Assembly (NCBI GenBank): GCA_028456385.1
Contig: JALNQF010000199.1
Span: forward strand, 1 to 64,000
Direction: 5' to 3'
Source of the DNA: Ophiosphaerella korrae
Taxonomy: Eukaryota; Ascomycota; Dothideomycetes; Pleosporales; Phaeosphaeriaceae
DNA: 64,000 bases
Part shown: positions 1-10,994 of the stretch, piece by piece
How the letters are laid out: each line of letters opens with the position of its first letter
Position numbering within the stretch: the first letter of the stretch is position 1
The notes under the pieces: generated by a model
What the model was told of the DNA's origin: nothing
What the model saw: the letters and a program-made list of their open reading frames with translations, nothing else
Database searches by the model: none
Position numbers and translations under genes: made by a program

Positions 1-16
1 ACGTAACTATTTAGTA

Positions 17-114
17 GTAAACGCTCTAGAGCGAACGCTCTAGAGTAAACGCTCTAGAATAAGCGCTCTAGAGTAAATACTCTAGAGTAAGCGCTTAAGA
101 ATAAACGCTAGATA
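17..114. repeat. 14-bp minisatellite, seven units
   Basis: Seven tandem 14-bp units start at 17, 31, 45, 59, 73, 87 and 101. The best unit reads GTAAACGCTCTAGA and carries the palindrome CTCTAGAG across the unit junction. Units 1-4 are close to each other and units 5-7 drift (tactctaga, gcgcttaaga, acgctagata), with several changes of C/T or G/A type. It lies outside any recognisable LTR element. The array may continue left of the window. Confidence 0.85.
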
Positions 115-369
115 GTAAGTATATAGGAACGTTAATAGACCTTTATAGACTATTATGTTTAATTTCTTCTTTACCTCTTATCTTAATAGAGTATTATAAC
201 TAATACTTTAATTAGATTCTTATCTACTTATTAATACTTATATACCTTGTAATACTCTAATAAAAGCTAACTATTAATTAAGCTAAGTAACTAACTTATT
301 TATTAACCTCGCCTATCTTATAGAAGCCTACTTACCCTTATTACTTTTACTAGTTCTAAGGTCTTAATA
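115..369. other. unassigned A+T-rich sequence
   Basis: No LTR, gag-pol segment or open frame is recognised here. Base composition is like the rest of the window, so it is probably also RIP-altered repeat or old target DNA. It separates the minisatellite from an LTR scrap. Confidence 0.5.
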
Positions 370-484
370 CCTAGTTATAAGTAGTTTCCTAATTAAGGTT
401 ATTACTCTACTTATCCTATACTTTGTTAGTATCTAAGTTAAAACTAATTAGTTCTATCTCGATTTCTCTTATTACGCCTATAAC
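370..484 (-). mobile_element. LTR fragment (terminal 115 bp)
   Basis: From about 370 the sequence follows the right-hand part of the family LTR (cctagttataagtagtttc through the conserved attagttctatctcg) and stops at cgcctataac, one base short of the expected ...CCTATAACA. Element A inserted at that point, and 480-484 (ataac) serves as the target duplication of A. The left part of this LTR is absent. Confidence 0.8.
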
Positions 485-925
485 TATTATAGGCTCGCCT
501 AGAGTTAACTTCCTAGTAGCCTAAGAGTATTAGTAGATTAGGAAGTAATAATAAAAGTTTATATAGTAATCTATAATAAGCTATAAATAATAGAAGATAT
601 TTTGTAAATATCTTAGTATTATTACTTATAGTTAATAATTAAATTACTAATACTATCCTAATAATACGTATTACTACTAACTATATACCTTAACTTTTTA
701 GCTAGCTTTATACTTCGTATTTACTAAGATCGCGAATCGCGAATTTATTACGTACTTAGCTTTATACTTTGTATTTACTAAGATCGCAAATTACAAATTT
801 ATTACGTATCTCTATTATAATTAGTTTCTTAGTTAAGTTTATTACTCTATAAGTTATACGTACTTTTATTATCTATAGTAAGGCTAACTAGCTTAAATTA
901 GTTTTCTCTTGTTATAGTTATAATA
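485..925 (-). repeat. LTR of element A (3' LTR)
   Basis: It starts TATTATAGGC (the TGTTATAGGC terminus after RIP) and ends TATAATA (from TATAACA). The centre holds two 54-bp units beginning at 703 and 757 (tagctttatact...), with a gatcgcgaatcgcgaa palindrome in the first. Its length equals that of the right LTR. Confidence 0.93.
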
Positions 926-1578
926 CTATTCTCCTCTCTAGGTAGGTTTTTATTCCTCTACTCTAGGCCTAAGGTTATTAGTCTAGTTTCTTTATTTATT
1001 TCTAGTTCTTTATTATTCTCTATATCTTCTCGTTCTAACTATAATAAACTTCTTCTTATTACTTATATTATTTATAATAGGGTTAAAATATTTCTCTACG
1101 CCTATTATACTTAATTAAAGCTTACTTGTCTTATATCTTTAAAGGATAGTAAATACTATAGTAAGTATATCTTTACTAATATTTAATATAAATATACTCC
1201 TTTAGGTATTTCTCTTATAGAGTATAAGTACTTAATTTCTATATAGTCTCTTTTTACTAAGTTATATAAGGTAAGCTATTAACTAAGCTTAAGAGATACT
1301 ATTATTATAGCTTATAAAGGCTAAGGCTAAGTGTAAGCTAACTCTTTATAAGCTAATAAATCGTTATTTTTATATAGAGCGTCTTTATAAGATAAAGGCT
1401 TATAATAACGCTAAATTGTCTAAATAGTCTCGTGCCTTAGAGGCTAAGATAGACCTTAAGGACGCTATAGAGGCTACTCTAGCTCCTATTATATTAGACG
1501 CTCCTAACGTCTCTCTATTTATTATTAGTAGTGCTAGTTTTCTTAGTTCGCTATAAGGCGTTCTAGAGGGTTTTAACT
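926..1578 (+). other. 3' internal region of A with opposite-strand frame
   Basis: This lies between the polypurine tract and the end of pol. On the + strand, opposite to gag-pol, a frame running from inside the LTR (about 880) to about 1330 is interrupted only by TAA/TAG. It reads ...YSRPKVISLVSLF...ISLKDSKYYSK...GISLIEYKYL.... A second + frame from about 1270 to 1595 reads ...LEGFNFRT near its end. Both correspond residue by residue to the same frames in the other copies. Coding status is not proven. Confidence 0.5.
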
Positions 1579-4500
1579 TTAGAACTCTTTTAGTTTCTTA
1601 GAGTAGTTAAGGTTATTCTCTAGTTCCTATATATCTTCTTATAGTTACCCTTTCTCGTCTATACTTATCTATTTTACTAGGTAATAGTTTCTTCTATTAC
1701 GAAACTAGTATACTAAGATTTCTTTAACTTCTTATTCTTCTTATTCTCTATATATGTCTACTTTATACACTAGTAGTTCTACGTTCTATAGTACTATCTT
1801 AAGTAGTACTACGTAGAAGGTTAGGTATATCCTTATCTTACTTAGTAGTCTTAACTTAAATATAACTAGTGTAACTTCTTTCTTAATTTTATATAGTCTT
1901 ATCTTAACATAGTCTAGTTTTAAGCTTAGTCTCTTACTCTTAATATTCTTTCTTACTAACTATACTTTTTCTCCCTCTCTAAGTTAAGGTCCTTCTTTAT
2001 ATTTCTTATTATAGTACCTTGTTATTTAATTATATAGGAACTTTACGTCCTATCTTAGTTAATTGTATATTTCTTTTATTCTATTTACAAGGTTTTCTCC
2101 TCTTAGAGACTAAGATATCTCTAGTCTTAGTATTCTATATACGCTAAGGTTAAATCTATAGTTTATAAAGAAGAGTAATACTTCTATTACTACGTTCTTT
2201 ACGCTATTATATACTAGCTATACTATAAGTAGTAGCTATACCTAATTATTTTAGTTATAGTTAAAGTAGTATCTTAAGTACTATTCTACTATCTAATTTA
2301 TTTATTCTAATTATCTATCTATTTATAAGTAGTATACTATTAACATTATATATTTAATTCCTAGTTATACTATTATTATTCTCTATAGTTTTAATATAAA
2401 TCTTATATCTCTATCTATAATAATCTTATCTAGTAGTCTATATTAACTAATTATAGTTCCTAGAACTTAGTATATAGTAACCTCTATCTTACTTTTCTCT
2501 TTATATAGTCTAAAGTATAAGTACTTTATAAGTTTATTTACTATTATTAGAATTCTATTATACTTAACTCTTAATATTAGATCTTTAGACTTAGGTAGTT
2601 TTGTAATAAAGTCTATTATAATAACTCTCTATAGTTATTCTAGTACTTCTACTAGTTATAGTATCCTATATAGTATATATCTACTATACTTATTCTTTTA
2701 GTATTCTATATAGTCTTGTAGTACTTCTATTACTAGTTATCTTACTTTTAGAATATAATAATCTTATAGTAACCTATCTAGAGTTTTATTAATCTCTTAG
2801 TAACTATATACTAGTAAATTATAGAATTGTTATATAAACTCTCTTTAAATCTTCCTTAGAATATATATTCTTTTATAGGCTTGTGTAAGTCCTTCTTAGA
2901 TTTCTAACTTCTCTATTTCTTTAGATACTTTTTGTATTATCTTCTAAATCTATTTATTTAGCTTACTACTCTTTTTTTTAAGTATTACTACTATTTTAAG
3001 TTTATTTAGGACTAAATATCCTTTTTTATTCTTAACTAGAACTATACCTATAGTATTTACTTCTTCTTATAAGTCTAGCTTTCTACTAAGAGTATCTATA
3101 AATTAGTTGTCCTTTCCTTTTATATATATAATTTCTAAGTTAAACGTTAATAGGAATTCTTACTATCTTATATATTATTATAATAATTCTTTATTTATTA
3201 TAAATTCTATAAGATTCTTATAATCTATATAAACCTTTATCTTATACTTTACTCCTTATAGGTATACTCTCTATTACTTAAATACTTTATAGATTACTAG
3301 TATTTCTTTATTATAAATTAAGTAGTTAAGCTCTACTAGCTTTATTTTCTTAGAAAAGTACTTAACTAAGTATTCTTTTTTAGTCTTTAGGTCTTCCTAT
3401 ATTAGTACTATTCTATAGACTAAGTTAGATACGTCTGTTTTTACTATTACTAGTAGTTCTAGGTTATATATTTTAATAACTAGATTTTCTATAAACTTCT
3501 TATTAATCTTATTAAATACTTTCTTATATTCTTCTATCTACTTAAATAGTATATCTTTCTTTATAAGCCTTGTTATTAGTTCTATATCTTTAGACTATCT
3601 TACTATTAACTTTTTATAAAAGTTTGCTAGTCTATAGAACTATTATACTTCTTTTAGGTTTCTTAGTATTAGCTATTTGTTAATTAACTTAATCTTTCCT
3701 AGGTTAATCTTAATTTTTCCTAGTTCTATAGTAAATCTAAGGAAGTCTATTTTTTTTATATAGAATTCGCATTTTCTTATTTTTAGAAATAATTTACTTT
3801 CTACTAGCTTTTCTAATACTTTATATATATATTATATATATTCTTCTTTTATTTCTAAGAATATAAGGATATTGTCTAGGTATATAAACGTAAATATATC
3901 TAAGTATTCTCTTAGTACTATATTAATTCTTTCTTAGAATACGGCTAGTGCGTTCGTTAGTCTAAAAGGTATAACTAAGTATTTATATAGTCTTTATTGT
4001 GTTTAGAATACTATTTTCTATTTATTACTTTTCTTAATTCTAATTTAGTAGTAGGCGTTCTAGATATCTAACTTTGTAAAGATTATCGCTTTTTATAATT
4101 TATCTTATATTACGTCTATTTATAGTAGGAGGTATTAATTCTTATTTATAACTACGTTAGTTTTTCTAAAGTTTACGTAAAGTCTTTTCTTATTTATCCC
4201 TTTTTTATCTACAAATATAAGTCTATATACTACTAAGGATTTAGATTCTCTTATTTAACCTTTTTTTATTACATTTTAAATAAACGTTTATTTAATTTTA
4301 GACTCTTCTTCTATTTTTTAATAGACTAGGCTCTATCTTACGTCTTTTCCTTCTTCTATTTCTATTACTAAATCTTATAGCTAATATTTTAGAAGGTAAT
4401 CTTTAGGTTCTATAAGCTATTTTTCTTATTTCTTATATTCTTCTAGGAATTCTCCTTTATATGTACTAATGTTAGCCTTTAGTATATCTATTTTATAGTA

Positions 4501-7052
4501 GTTAATTTTTCCTATTCTCTAATTAATATATAGGTTAGTTATTTATAACTATAGTATACTTAGTATTATATCTTATTTGTTATTAATTATTGTTATATCT
4601 ATAACTATATTCTTAATTATTATCTCTTCTAGTTCTAATATAGAGAGAACTATTTTAAACCTAATTAGTTCCTAAAATAGTTTTCTTTTAATTATACTTA
4701 GTTATCTAGGATACTTCTTTATAGTATACTTTATTACTTATATTTCTATAAACTTCTTTATAGTATACTTTATTACTTATATTTCTATAAACTTCTTTAA
4801 TATAAAGTTCCTTATAGCTTTACTATTAATTATTAGTTATACTTTCTTTCCTTAATAAGTACCTGTTTTTATAATATATAGGCCTCTTATACCTTCTAGC
4901 TATTCTTACTTAGGTAATTTTATAAATTATCCTTCTTTCTAAGGTTATAGCCTTACTTTAAGTTTATATTCTTTATATTTTAGATATTTATTATATATAT
5001 ATTTGTACTATAGTCTTCTTTAGACGTATTTCTTAGATAATTTTAGTCTAGGCCTTACTACTAGGTATCTTTCTTCTAAGATTATTTCCTATCCTTAGAT
5101 ATCTTCTACTAGAATTACTCTTATATAGTTGTAGCCTCTTCTCTTTATAGGCTATATATTATTATTTACTTTAGGGTTTCTATATATAATATAATTCTTA
5201 TTTAGGTATAATATCTATAATACTTTAAAATATACTAAGTACTTTAGATCTATTATTTTGTTATCTCCTTTCTAGTACTTACTTTTTCTAAGTATATCTA
5301 TTATTAAGATATAGTATACTAGTAGTATTCTTAGTATATAGGCTTTATTAATCTATTATATCTTTCTTATAAGGTATTACTATTCTCTTTATATAAGTAT
5401 TCTTCTTACTATAACTATATATTACTTTATCTATTCTTAGAATAGTATAAACTTTATTTCTTTAGGATTATATTCTTTCTAGTCTTTGTACGCTTCTTCT
5501 ATACTTATAACTAGTAAGTATTTCTAAATAAACTTCTATTTTTTATTTTATTTCTCTATATCTATTATTATATAGCTATTGTAACTATATATATCTAGCT
5601 AGGTATACTCTATACTCTTTATACTAGTCTATTTTTTACTTTCTTATAGTCTTTTAAAAGAAGCTATAGTAGTCTCTTTATCTAGTACTAGTCTTTTAGC
5701 CTAGATTAATAGGGTCTAAGGCTCTTCCCTTTCTAAGTCTTCTATTAGTAAGTCTATTATATAAGCTATTTCTTTTATCTATACTTTTATTCTTTCTTTT
5801 ATTACTACTACTTTATTTCTCTATTATAGGAAGTATCTTACTCTTTACTTACTAGAAAAGTATATATAGTAGTTGTCCTTATAATAAAAAGTCTAATAGA
5901 TTATTATATATTATATTTCTTTACTTCTAGCTACCTTCTCCTAGGGTTTAGCCTATACTTATAGTGCCTCTTTCTTTTTCTTAGTTATCTTTAACTAAGT
6001 TTCTTTATCTTTCTTATAGTCTTTACTTCTATAGTCCTTTATAAAGTGTTCTAGTTTTCTATATTTATAATATACTATATCTTTTTTCTTTTATAATTAG
6101 TAGTCTTTTACGTAGTAGCCTTTCTTACTATAGTTAAAGTACGTAAAGTCTTTATTTTTTTTTTCTTTCTATCCTTATTTGCGTTAAAGATTATAAGGTC
6201 TCTAGTATTCTAATTTTTATTTTAGTTGCTATATCTATTCTTTTTTTATTCTTAAAGGTTGTTATTAATTTAGATTACTTACTACTTTAAAGCTTCTAAT
6301 ATTCTAGGTTTTTCTATATATATTATTTCGTATTAAATTTTTACGTTAAGTCCTTATTTAAATCGTAATATAAGGGCTAATTTATTCTATTCTATATTTT
6401 AACTTAGTTATTTAAATTATAATATATATTCTAGAACGCTCTTACTTTGTATAAGCCTCTTAAGTTTCTCTTTAGCTTATTAGGTAATATTTATATCTCT
6501 AAATACTACTCTTATTTATTTAGTAAAGTATTTATAACTTCTAAAAATAGCTCTAGTTTTATCCTTCTAGGTTATTAGCAAGTGTATTATATAGTCTATC
6601 TAGTAAGGCTTATACTATCTTATTGCGTCTTCTTTAAAGTATAACCTAATATATATTACTTTCTTTTCTTCTATATTAAAGTATAGTACTTATATATCTA
6701 TCTAGAGTTATACTAATACTATAAAGGGTTTTAGTTTTTCTCTTATCCTATTAAATTTCTTAAAGACTAGTATCTTTAGTAGTTTCTTTGTTACACTTAT
6801 CTCTAGCCTTTAGGTAATTAGTTCTATCTAATTCTATCCTTTAATAATAGCTTTAATTTTTACTTTATTCTACCTTAAGTAATCCTATAGTTCCTTATTC
6901 TACGTTTCTAAGGCTTTAATTACTATTTTTATATCTTCTTTCTTAGAGATTAGGTTATTTAAGTAATCTTTAATTTATTTCTATATAGTGTCGTCCGACT
7001 TATAGCTACTTATAGGTACCTTAGCTCCTTTTTTAGTTAAACTTTCTACTAT
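1579..7052 (-). pseudogene. gag-pol: gag-pol polyprotein of element A, RIP-inactivated
   Basis: The inferred stop is at 1579-1581 and the inferred start is an ATA (former ATG) at 7050-7052. On the minus strand Gag has CCHC knuckles at 6100-6141 and 6031-6072; Cys codons have become TAY, but the second knuckle keeps its His (6046-6048). The protease active site, DSGAT-like, is at 4813-4827 and now reads N-S-K-A. The RT box YLDN is at 3871-3882. Integrase Asp codons survive at 2611-2613 and 2413-2415. The chromodomain-like tail ends at 1579. Every one of these motifs is in one frame; the start codon is not, so a small indel lies in N-terminal Gag. Many TAA/TAG at Gln/Trp positions abolish expression. 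Confidence 0.9.
4713..4790 (-). repeat. 39-bp tandem duplication within pol of A
   Basis: Two adjacent copies of a 39-bp unit beginning acttctttatagtatac start at 4713 and 4752; a partial third copy starts at 4791. The unit is 13 codons, so the frame is kept. It lies just C-terminal to the protease motif at 4813-4827. I do not see it in the other copies. Confidence 0.8.
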
Positions 7053-7113
7053 CGTGTTAGCTAGACCGTGCACTACTTACGCTTCGCTTCTCTTAATAAC
7101 TAAATTAGTAAGG
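7053..7113 (-). promoter_or_regulatory. Primer-binding region and gag leader of A
   Basis: Read on the minus strand, the first bases after the 5' LTR are CCTTACTAATTTAGTTATTA, followed by agaagcgaagcg. The same block follows every 5' LTR in the window. Its least mutated form, CCTTGCTAATCTAGTTATTA, lies left of 44758. It does not begin with TGG, so ordinary pairing with a tRNA 3' CCA end is not evident. Confidence 0.6.
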
Positions 7114-7554
7114 TGTTATAAGCTTACCTAGGGTTAACTTCCTAGTAACCTAAAAGTATTAGTAGATTAGGAGGTAATAATAAATGTTTATATAGTAATC
7201 TATAATAAGCTATAAATAATAGAAGATGTTTTGTAACTATCTTAGTATTATTACTTCTAGTTAATAATTAAATTGCTAATACTATCCTAATAATACGTAT
7301 TACTACTAACTATATACCTTAACTTCTTAGCTAGCTTTGTGCTTTATATTTACTAAGATCGCGAATTATAAATTTATTACATACTTAGCTTTATACTTTA
7401 TATTTACTAAGATCGCGAATCGCGAATTTATTACGTATCTCTATTGTAATTAGTTTCCTAGTTAAGTTTATTACTCTATAGGTCGTACGTGCTTTTGTTA
7501 TCTATAGTAGGGCTAACTAGCTCGAATTAGTTTTCTCTTGTTATAGTCGTAATA
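7114..7554 (-). repeat. LTR of element A (5' LTR)
   Basis: It starts TGTTATAAGC and ends GTCGTAATA. At 441 bp it matches the left LTR, with the same two-unit 54-bp centre. Promoter and primer-binding functions would lie at its left (minus-strand downstream) edge. Confidence 0.93.
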
Positions 7555-7598
7555 ATAATACTTACGCTTTACTTCTTTTAATATTTAAATTAGTAAAG
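7555..7598 (-). mobile_element. scrap of primer-binding/leader sequence
   Basis: The segment acttacgctttacttct...attagtaaag matches the leader and primer-binding region seen beside 5' LTRs (compare 7075-7113). It directly precedes the LTR at 7599, so it is the last internal piece of an otherwise lost minus-strand element. Element A sits between it and the LTR scrap at 370-484. Confidence 0.75.
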
Positions 7599-7971
7599 TA
7601 TAATAGGTTACCTATTATTAACTATAAGGAACTACTTCTAGAGAGTATTAGTAGATTAGAAAGTAATAATATAGCTTATATAGTAATTAGTAAAACCTAT
7701 AAATAATAGTTAATTTATATATATAATATTAAGTATTAGTATTTTAGGTTAGAGATTAGATTACTAATACTATCCTAATAATATATATTACTACTAACTA
7801 TATACCTCTACTAATCTATTATATATATTTATAGATTACTCTATATCTTATATATTTAGGTTATAATTTATTTCTTAATTAAAGTTATTACTCTACTTAT
7901 CTTATACTTTATTAGTACTTAAGTTAAGACTAATTAGTTCTATCTCGAATTCTCTTATTATACTTATAATA
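7599..7971 (-). repeat. LTR, short 373-bp form
   Basis: It begins TATAATAGGTTACC and ends CTTATAATA. The flanks share the family's conserved blocks (attactaatactatcc; actaactatatacc), but the centre has one TAATCTAT/ATAGATTA-type unit where other LTRs have three or four. It is the 5' LTR of the lost element whose leader is at 7555-7598. No clean target duplication is seen. Confidence 0.8.
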
Positions 7972-8132
7972 ATAGGGCTCTTTATTATTAACTACGTAAA
8001 GCCCTTAAAAAGAAAGTTTAGTAAATTAGAAGTTAATAACTAAGGGACGTATATTAATCTAGTAATAAACTTATAAATAATAGAATAATTCTCGCAATAT
8101 TAATATATTGTTACTCTTAGTTAGAGATTAGA
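7972..8132 (-). repeat. LTR fragment (left 160 bp), divergent
   Basis: After ataatagggctc the sequence follows the left half of the family LTR with many differences (a gtaaagccc block, aacttataaataatagaa, tagttagagattaga) and then stops where another LTR begins at 8133. The missing right half was not found in the window. The 5-mer ttaga precedes 8133. Confidence 0.65.
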
Positions 8133-8565
8133 TATAATAAGGTCGCCTAATATTAACTTTAAGTAACCCTTCTATATATATTAGTAGATTAGAAAGTAAT
8201 AATAAAAGCTTATATAGTAATTAGTAATAACTATAAATAATAGTTAATTTATATATATAATATTAAGTATTAGCGTTCTAGGTTAGAGATTAGATTACTA
8301 ATATTATCTTAATAATATATATTACTATTAACTATATACTTATATTAATCTATTTATATAACTTTATAGATTACTCTAATCTATTTATATAACTTTATAG
8401 ATTACTCTAATCTATTATATATATTTATAAATTACTCTATATTACGTACTTAAGTTATAGTTTATTTTCTAATCTAGGTTATTACTCTACTTATTCTATA
8501 CTTTATTAGTACTAAAGTTAAGACTAATTAGTTCTATCTTAATTTCTCTTATTATACCTATAATA
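8133..8565 (-). repeat. LTR, 433 bp
   Basis: It begins TATAATAAGG and ends CCTATAATA, and is followed by the polypurine-tract complement ctatctcttcctct, so it is the 3' LTR of a minus-strand element. The centre has three TAATCTAT-type units, two of them near-identical tandem copies. No full partner with a matching duplication is visible. Confidence 0.85.
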
Positions 8566-8670
8566 CTATCTCTTCCTCTAAGTAGGTTCTAGTTTCTCTA
8601 TCCTAGAACTAAAGTTATTAATCTAGTTTCTTTATTAATATTAAGTTCCTTATTCTCTTTCTTTATACCT
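8566..8670 (-). mobile_element. 3' internal scrap beside LTR 8133-8565
   Basis: About 105 bp of the 3' internal region (polypurine tract and the ...gttattaatctagtttctttattaat block) precede the LTR at 8671, which interrupted it. The rest of this older element is not identified. Confidence 0.75.
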
Positions 8671-9111
8671 TGTAATAGGTGCACTAGGGTTAACTTTCTA
8701 ATAACCTAGAGTTATTAGTAGATTAAGAGATAATAATAAGAGCTTATATAGTAATTAGTAATAACTATAAATAATAGTTAATTTGTATATATAATATTAA
8801 GTATTAGCGTTCTAGGTTAGAGATTAGATTACTAATACTATCCTAATAATATACGTTACTACTAACTATATACTTATAATTCCTTAGCTTACTTTATACT
8901 TTGTATTTACTAAGATTATAAATTACAAATTTATTACGTACCTAGCTTTATACTTTATATTTACTAAGATTATAAATTATAAATTTATTATATATCCTTA
9001 TTATAGTTAGTTTCTTAATTAAGTTTATTACTCTATAAATTATATATATTGTTGTTATCTATAGTAGAGCTAATTAGTTCTAATTAGCTTTCTCTTATTA
9101 TAGCTATAACA
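8671..9111 (-). repeat. left LTR of element I
   Basis: It begins TGTAATAGGT and ends GCTATAACA; 441 bp. The left half resembles the LTRs at 8133 and 26740, and the centre has two 54-bp tagctttatact units as in element A. It is thus a mosaic of two subfamily patterns. Confidence 0.9.
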
Positions 9112-9761
9112 CTATTCTCTCTCTTAAATAGGTTCTTATTCCTCTATTCTAAGACTAAGGTTATTAGTCTAGTTTCTTTATTTATCTCTAATTTATTATT
9201 CTTTATATCTTCTTACTCTTAATATAATAAACTTCTTCTTATTACTTAGGTTACTTATAATAAAGTTAAAATATTTCCTTGTACTTATTATACTTAGTTA
9301 AAGCTTACTTATCTTATATCCTTAAAGGATAGTAAATACTATAGTAAGTATATTCTTACTAATATTTAATACAAGTATATACCTTTAGGTATTTCTCTTA
9401 TAGAATATAAGTACTTAATTTCTATATAGTCTCTTCTTACTAAGTTATATAAAGTAAGCTATTAACTAGGCTTAAGAGATACTATTATTATAGCTTATAG
9501 AAGCTAAAGCTAAGTATAAGCTAACTCTTTATAAGCTAGTAAATCTTTATTCTTATATTAAGCGTCTTTATAAGATAAAGGCTTATAATAATACTAAATT
9601 ATCTAAATAGTTTTATACTTTAGAGGCTAAAATAGACCTTAAGGACACTATAAAGGCTGTTCTAGCTCCTATTATATTAGACGTTCCTAACGCCTCTCTA
9701 TTTAGTATTAGTATTATTAATTTTCTTAGTTTACTATAAGGTAGTCTAGAAGGTTTTAACT
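9112..9761 (+). other. 3' internal region of I with opposite-strand frame
   Basis: It is equivalent to 926-1578 of element A. The + strand again carries the frame with ...ISLKDSK and ...SISLIEYK-like segments and, in a second frame, ...EGFNFRT just before the pol stop. There is no ATG-led open frame of length because of RIP stops. Confidence 0.45.
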
Positions 9762-10727
9762 TTAGAACTCCTCTAATTTTTTAGAGTAGTTAAAGTTATT
9801 TTCTAGTTCTTATATATCTTCTTATAGTTATCTTTTTTTATTTATACTTATCTATTTTACTAGGTAGTAGTTCCTTCTATTATAGAACTAGTACTATAAG
9901 ATTTTTTTAACTTCTTATTCTTCTTATTCTCTATATATATCTACTTTATATACTAGTAGTTTTACTTCTTATAGTACTTTTTCTAGTAGTAATATATAGA
10001 ATATTAGGTATATCCTTAATTTATCTAGTAACTTTAGTTTAAATATAACTAGTATAACTTTCTTCTTAATTTTATAGTCTAATCTTTACGTAATCTAGTT
10101 TTAGACTTAATTATTTACTTTTAATATTTTTTTAAACAAACTATACTTTTTCTTCTTCTTTAAATTAGGGTCTCTATTTATATTTCTTATTATAGTACTT
10201 TACTATTCTATCTTATAAGAATTCTATATCTTATCTTAATTAGTTATATATTTCTTTTATTCTATTTATAAAGTTTTCTCTTTATAAAGTCTAAGATTCT
10301 ATATTTCTTAGTATTTAGTATATATTAGGGTTAAGTCTATAGTTTATAAAGAAAAGTAATACTTTTATTACTTTATTCTTTGCGCTATTATATACTAACT
10401 ATACTATAAGTAGTAACTATACCTAATTATTCTAGTTATAGTTAAGGTAGTATCTTAAGTATTATTTTACTATTTAATTTATACGTTCTAACTATCTATC
10501 TATTTATAGGTAGTATACTATTAATATTATATATTATATTCCTAATTGCGCTATTATTATTTTCTATAGTTTTAATATAAATCTTATATCTTTATCTATA
10601 ATAATCTTGTCTAGAGTACTATATTAGCTTATTACTATTATTAGGACCTAGTATATAGTAACCTCTATCTTACTTTTTTCTTTATATAGTCTAAAGTATA
10701 TATACTTTATAAGCTTATCTACTATTA
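9762..10727 (-). pseudogene. gag-pol: gag-pol of element I, C-terminal part
   Basis: The inferred stop is at 9762-9764. This piece encodes the chromodomain-like tail and the C-terminal half of integrase including the DD35E region, read on the minus strand and full of TAA/TAG. It ends at the 261-bp insertion at 10728. The inserted length plus duplication (267 bp) is divisible by three, so that insertion does not itself shift the frame. The frame at the stop nevertheless differs from that at the RT motif, so an indel lies between them. Confidence 0.85.
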
Positions 10728-10988
10728 TAGTAGAGTATTATAAAGAAAGGAATAGTAAAAAGAGAGTAAGTAGTTACTAGGGAAACACAAGTACTAAGGG
10801 CTTATAAAGAGGCGAACTATTAAAGAGGAGAGGAAGGAGAGGGTAGCTAATAAGCTCTTAGGTTGTAGGATATAATCTATAGGAGTACAAATAACGTTTA
10901 GAACTAGTTTAGCTAATAAAGTCTAAGTTCCTTAAGACTAATAAGCCCTTAGGCCCTAGATCTATATTAGGTATATAACCCTACAACA
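10728..10988. mobile_element. 261-bp foreign insertion: solo LTR of another family or MITE
   Basis: This piece interrupts integrase of element I and is absent from all other copies. The hexamer ctatta occurs at 10722-10727 and again at 10989-10994. Ends are inverted: TAGTAGAGTATTATA on the left, and the right end read in reverse is TGTTGTAGGGTTATA. It is visibly richer in G and retains several CA (gaaacacaag, gtacaaat, ctacaaca). Its TG/TA...CA-type ends and 5-6 bp duplication fit a solo LTR. The inverted ends and small size would also fit a MITE. No coding capacity. Confidence 0.75.
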
Positions 10989-10994
10989 CTATTA

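Larger units (their letters stand above)
485..7554 (-). mobile_element. Element A: full-length Ty3/Gypsy chromovirus, minus strand
   Basis: This complete element has two 441-bp LTRs (485-925 and 7114-7554). The flanking 5-mers are ataac (480-484) and ataat (7555-7559), a target duplication differing by one C/T transition. The polypurine tract, seen on + as ctattctcctctct, abuts the left LTR at 926, and the primer-binding region abuts the right LTR, so transcription ran right to left. Internal order on the minus strand is gag, protease, RT, RNase H, integrase, chromodomain-like tail, then an untranslated 3' region of about 650 bp. Total length of about 7.07 kb is typical for such elements. Confidence 0.93.

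Noticed and set aside
115..369. Possible tRNA or other RNA gene in the unassigned stretch
   Set aside because: No cloverleaf, A-box or B-box pattern could be made out by eye; the sequence is plain A+T-rich DNA.
10728..10988. hAT-type MITE with an 8-bp duplication
   Set aside because: An 8-base match (actattat) can be drawn at the borders, but it requires element ends that break the inverted repeat. A 5-6 bp duplication with LTR-like ends fits at least as well, so the class was left open.
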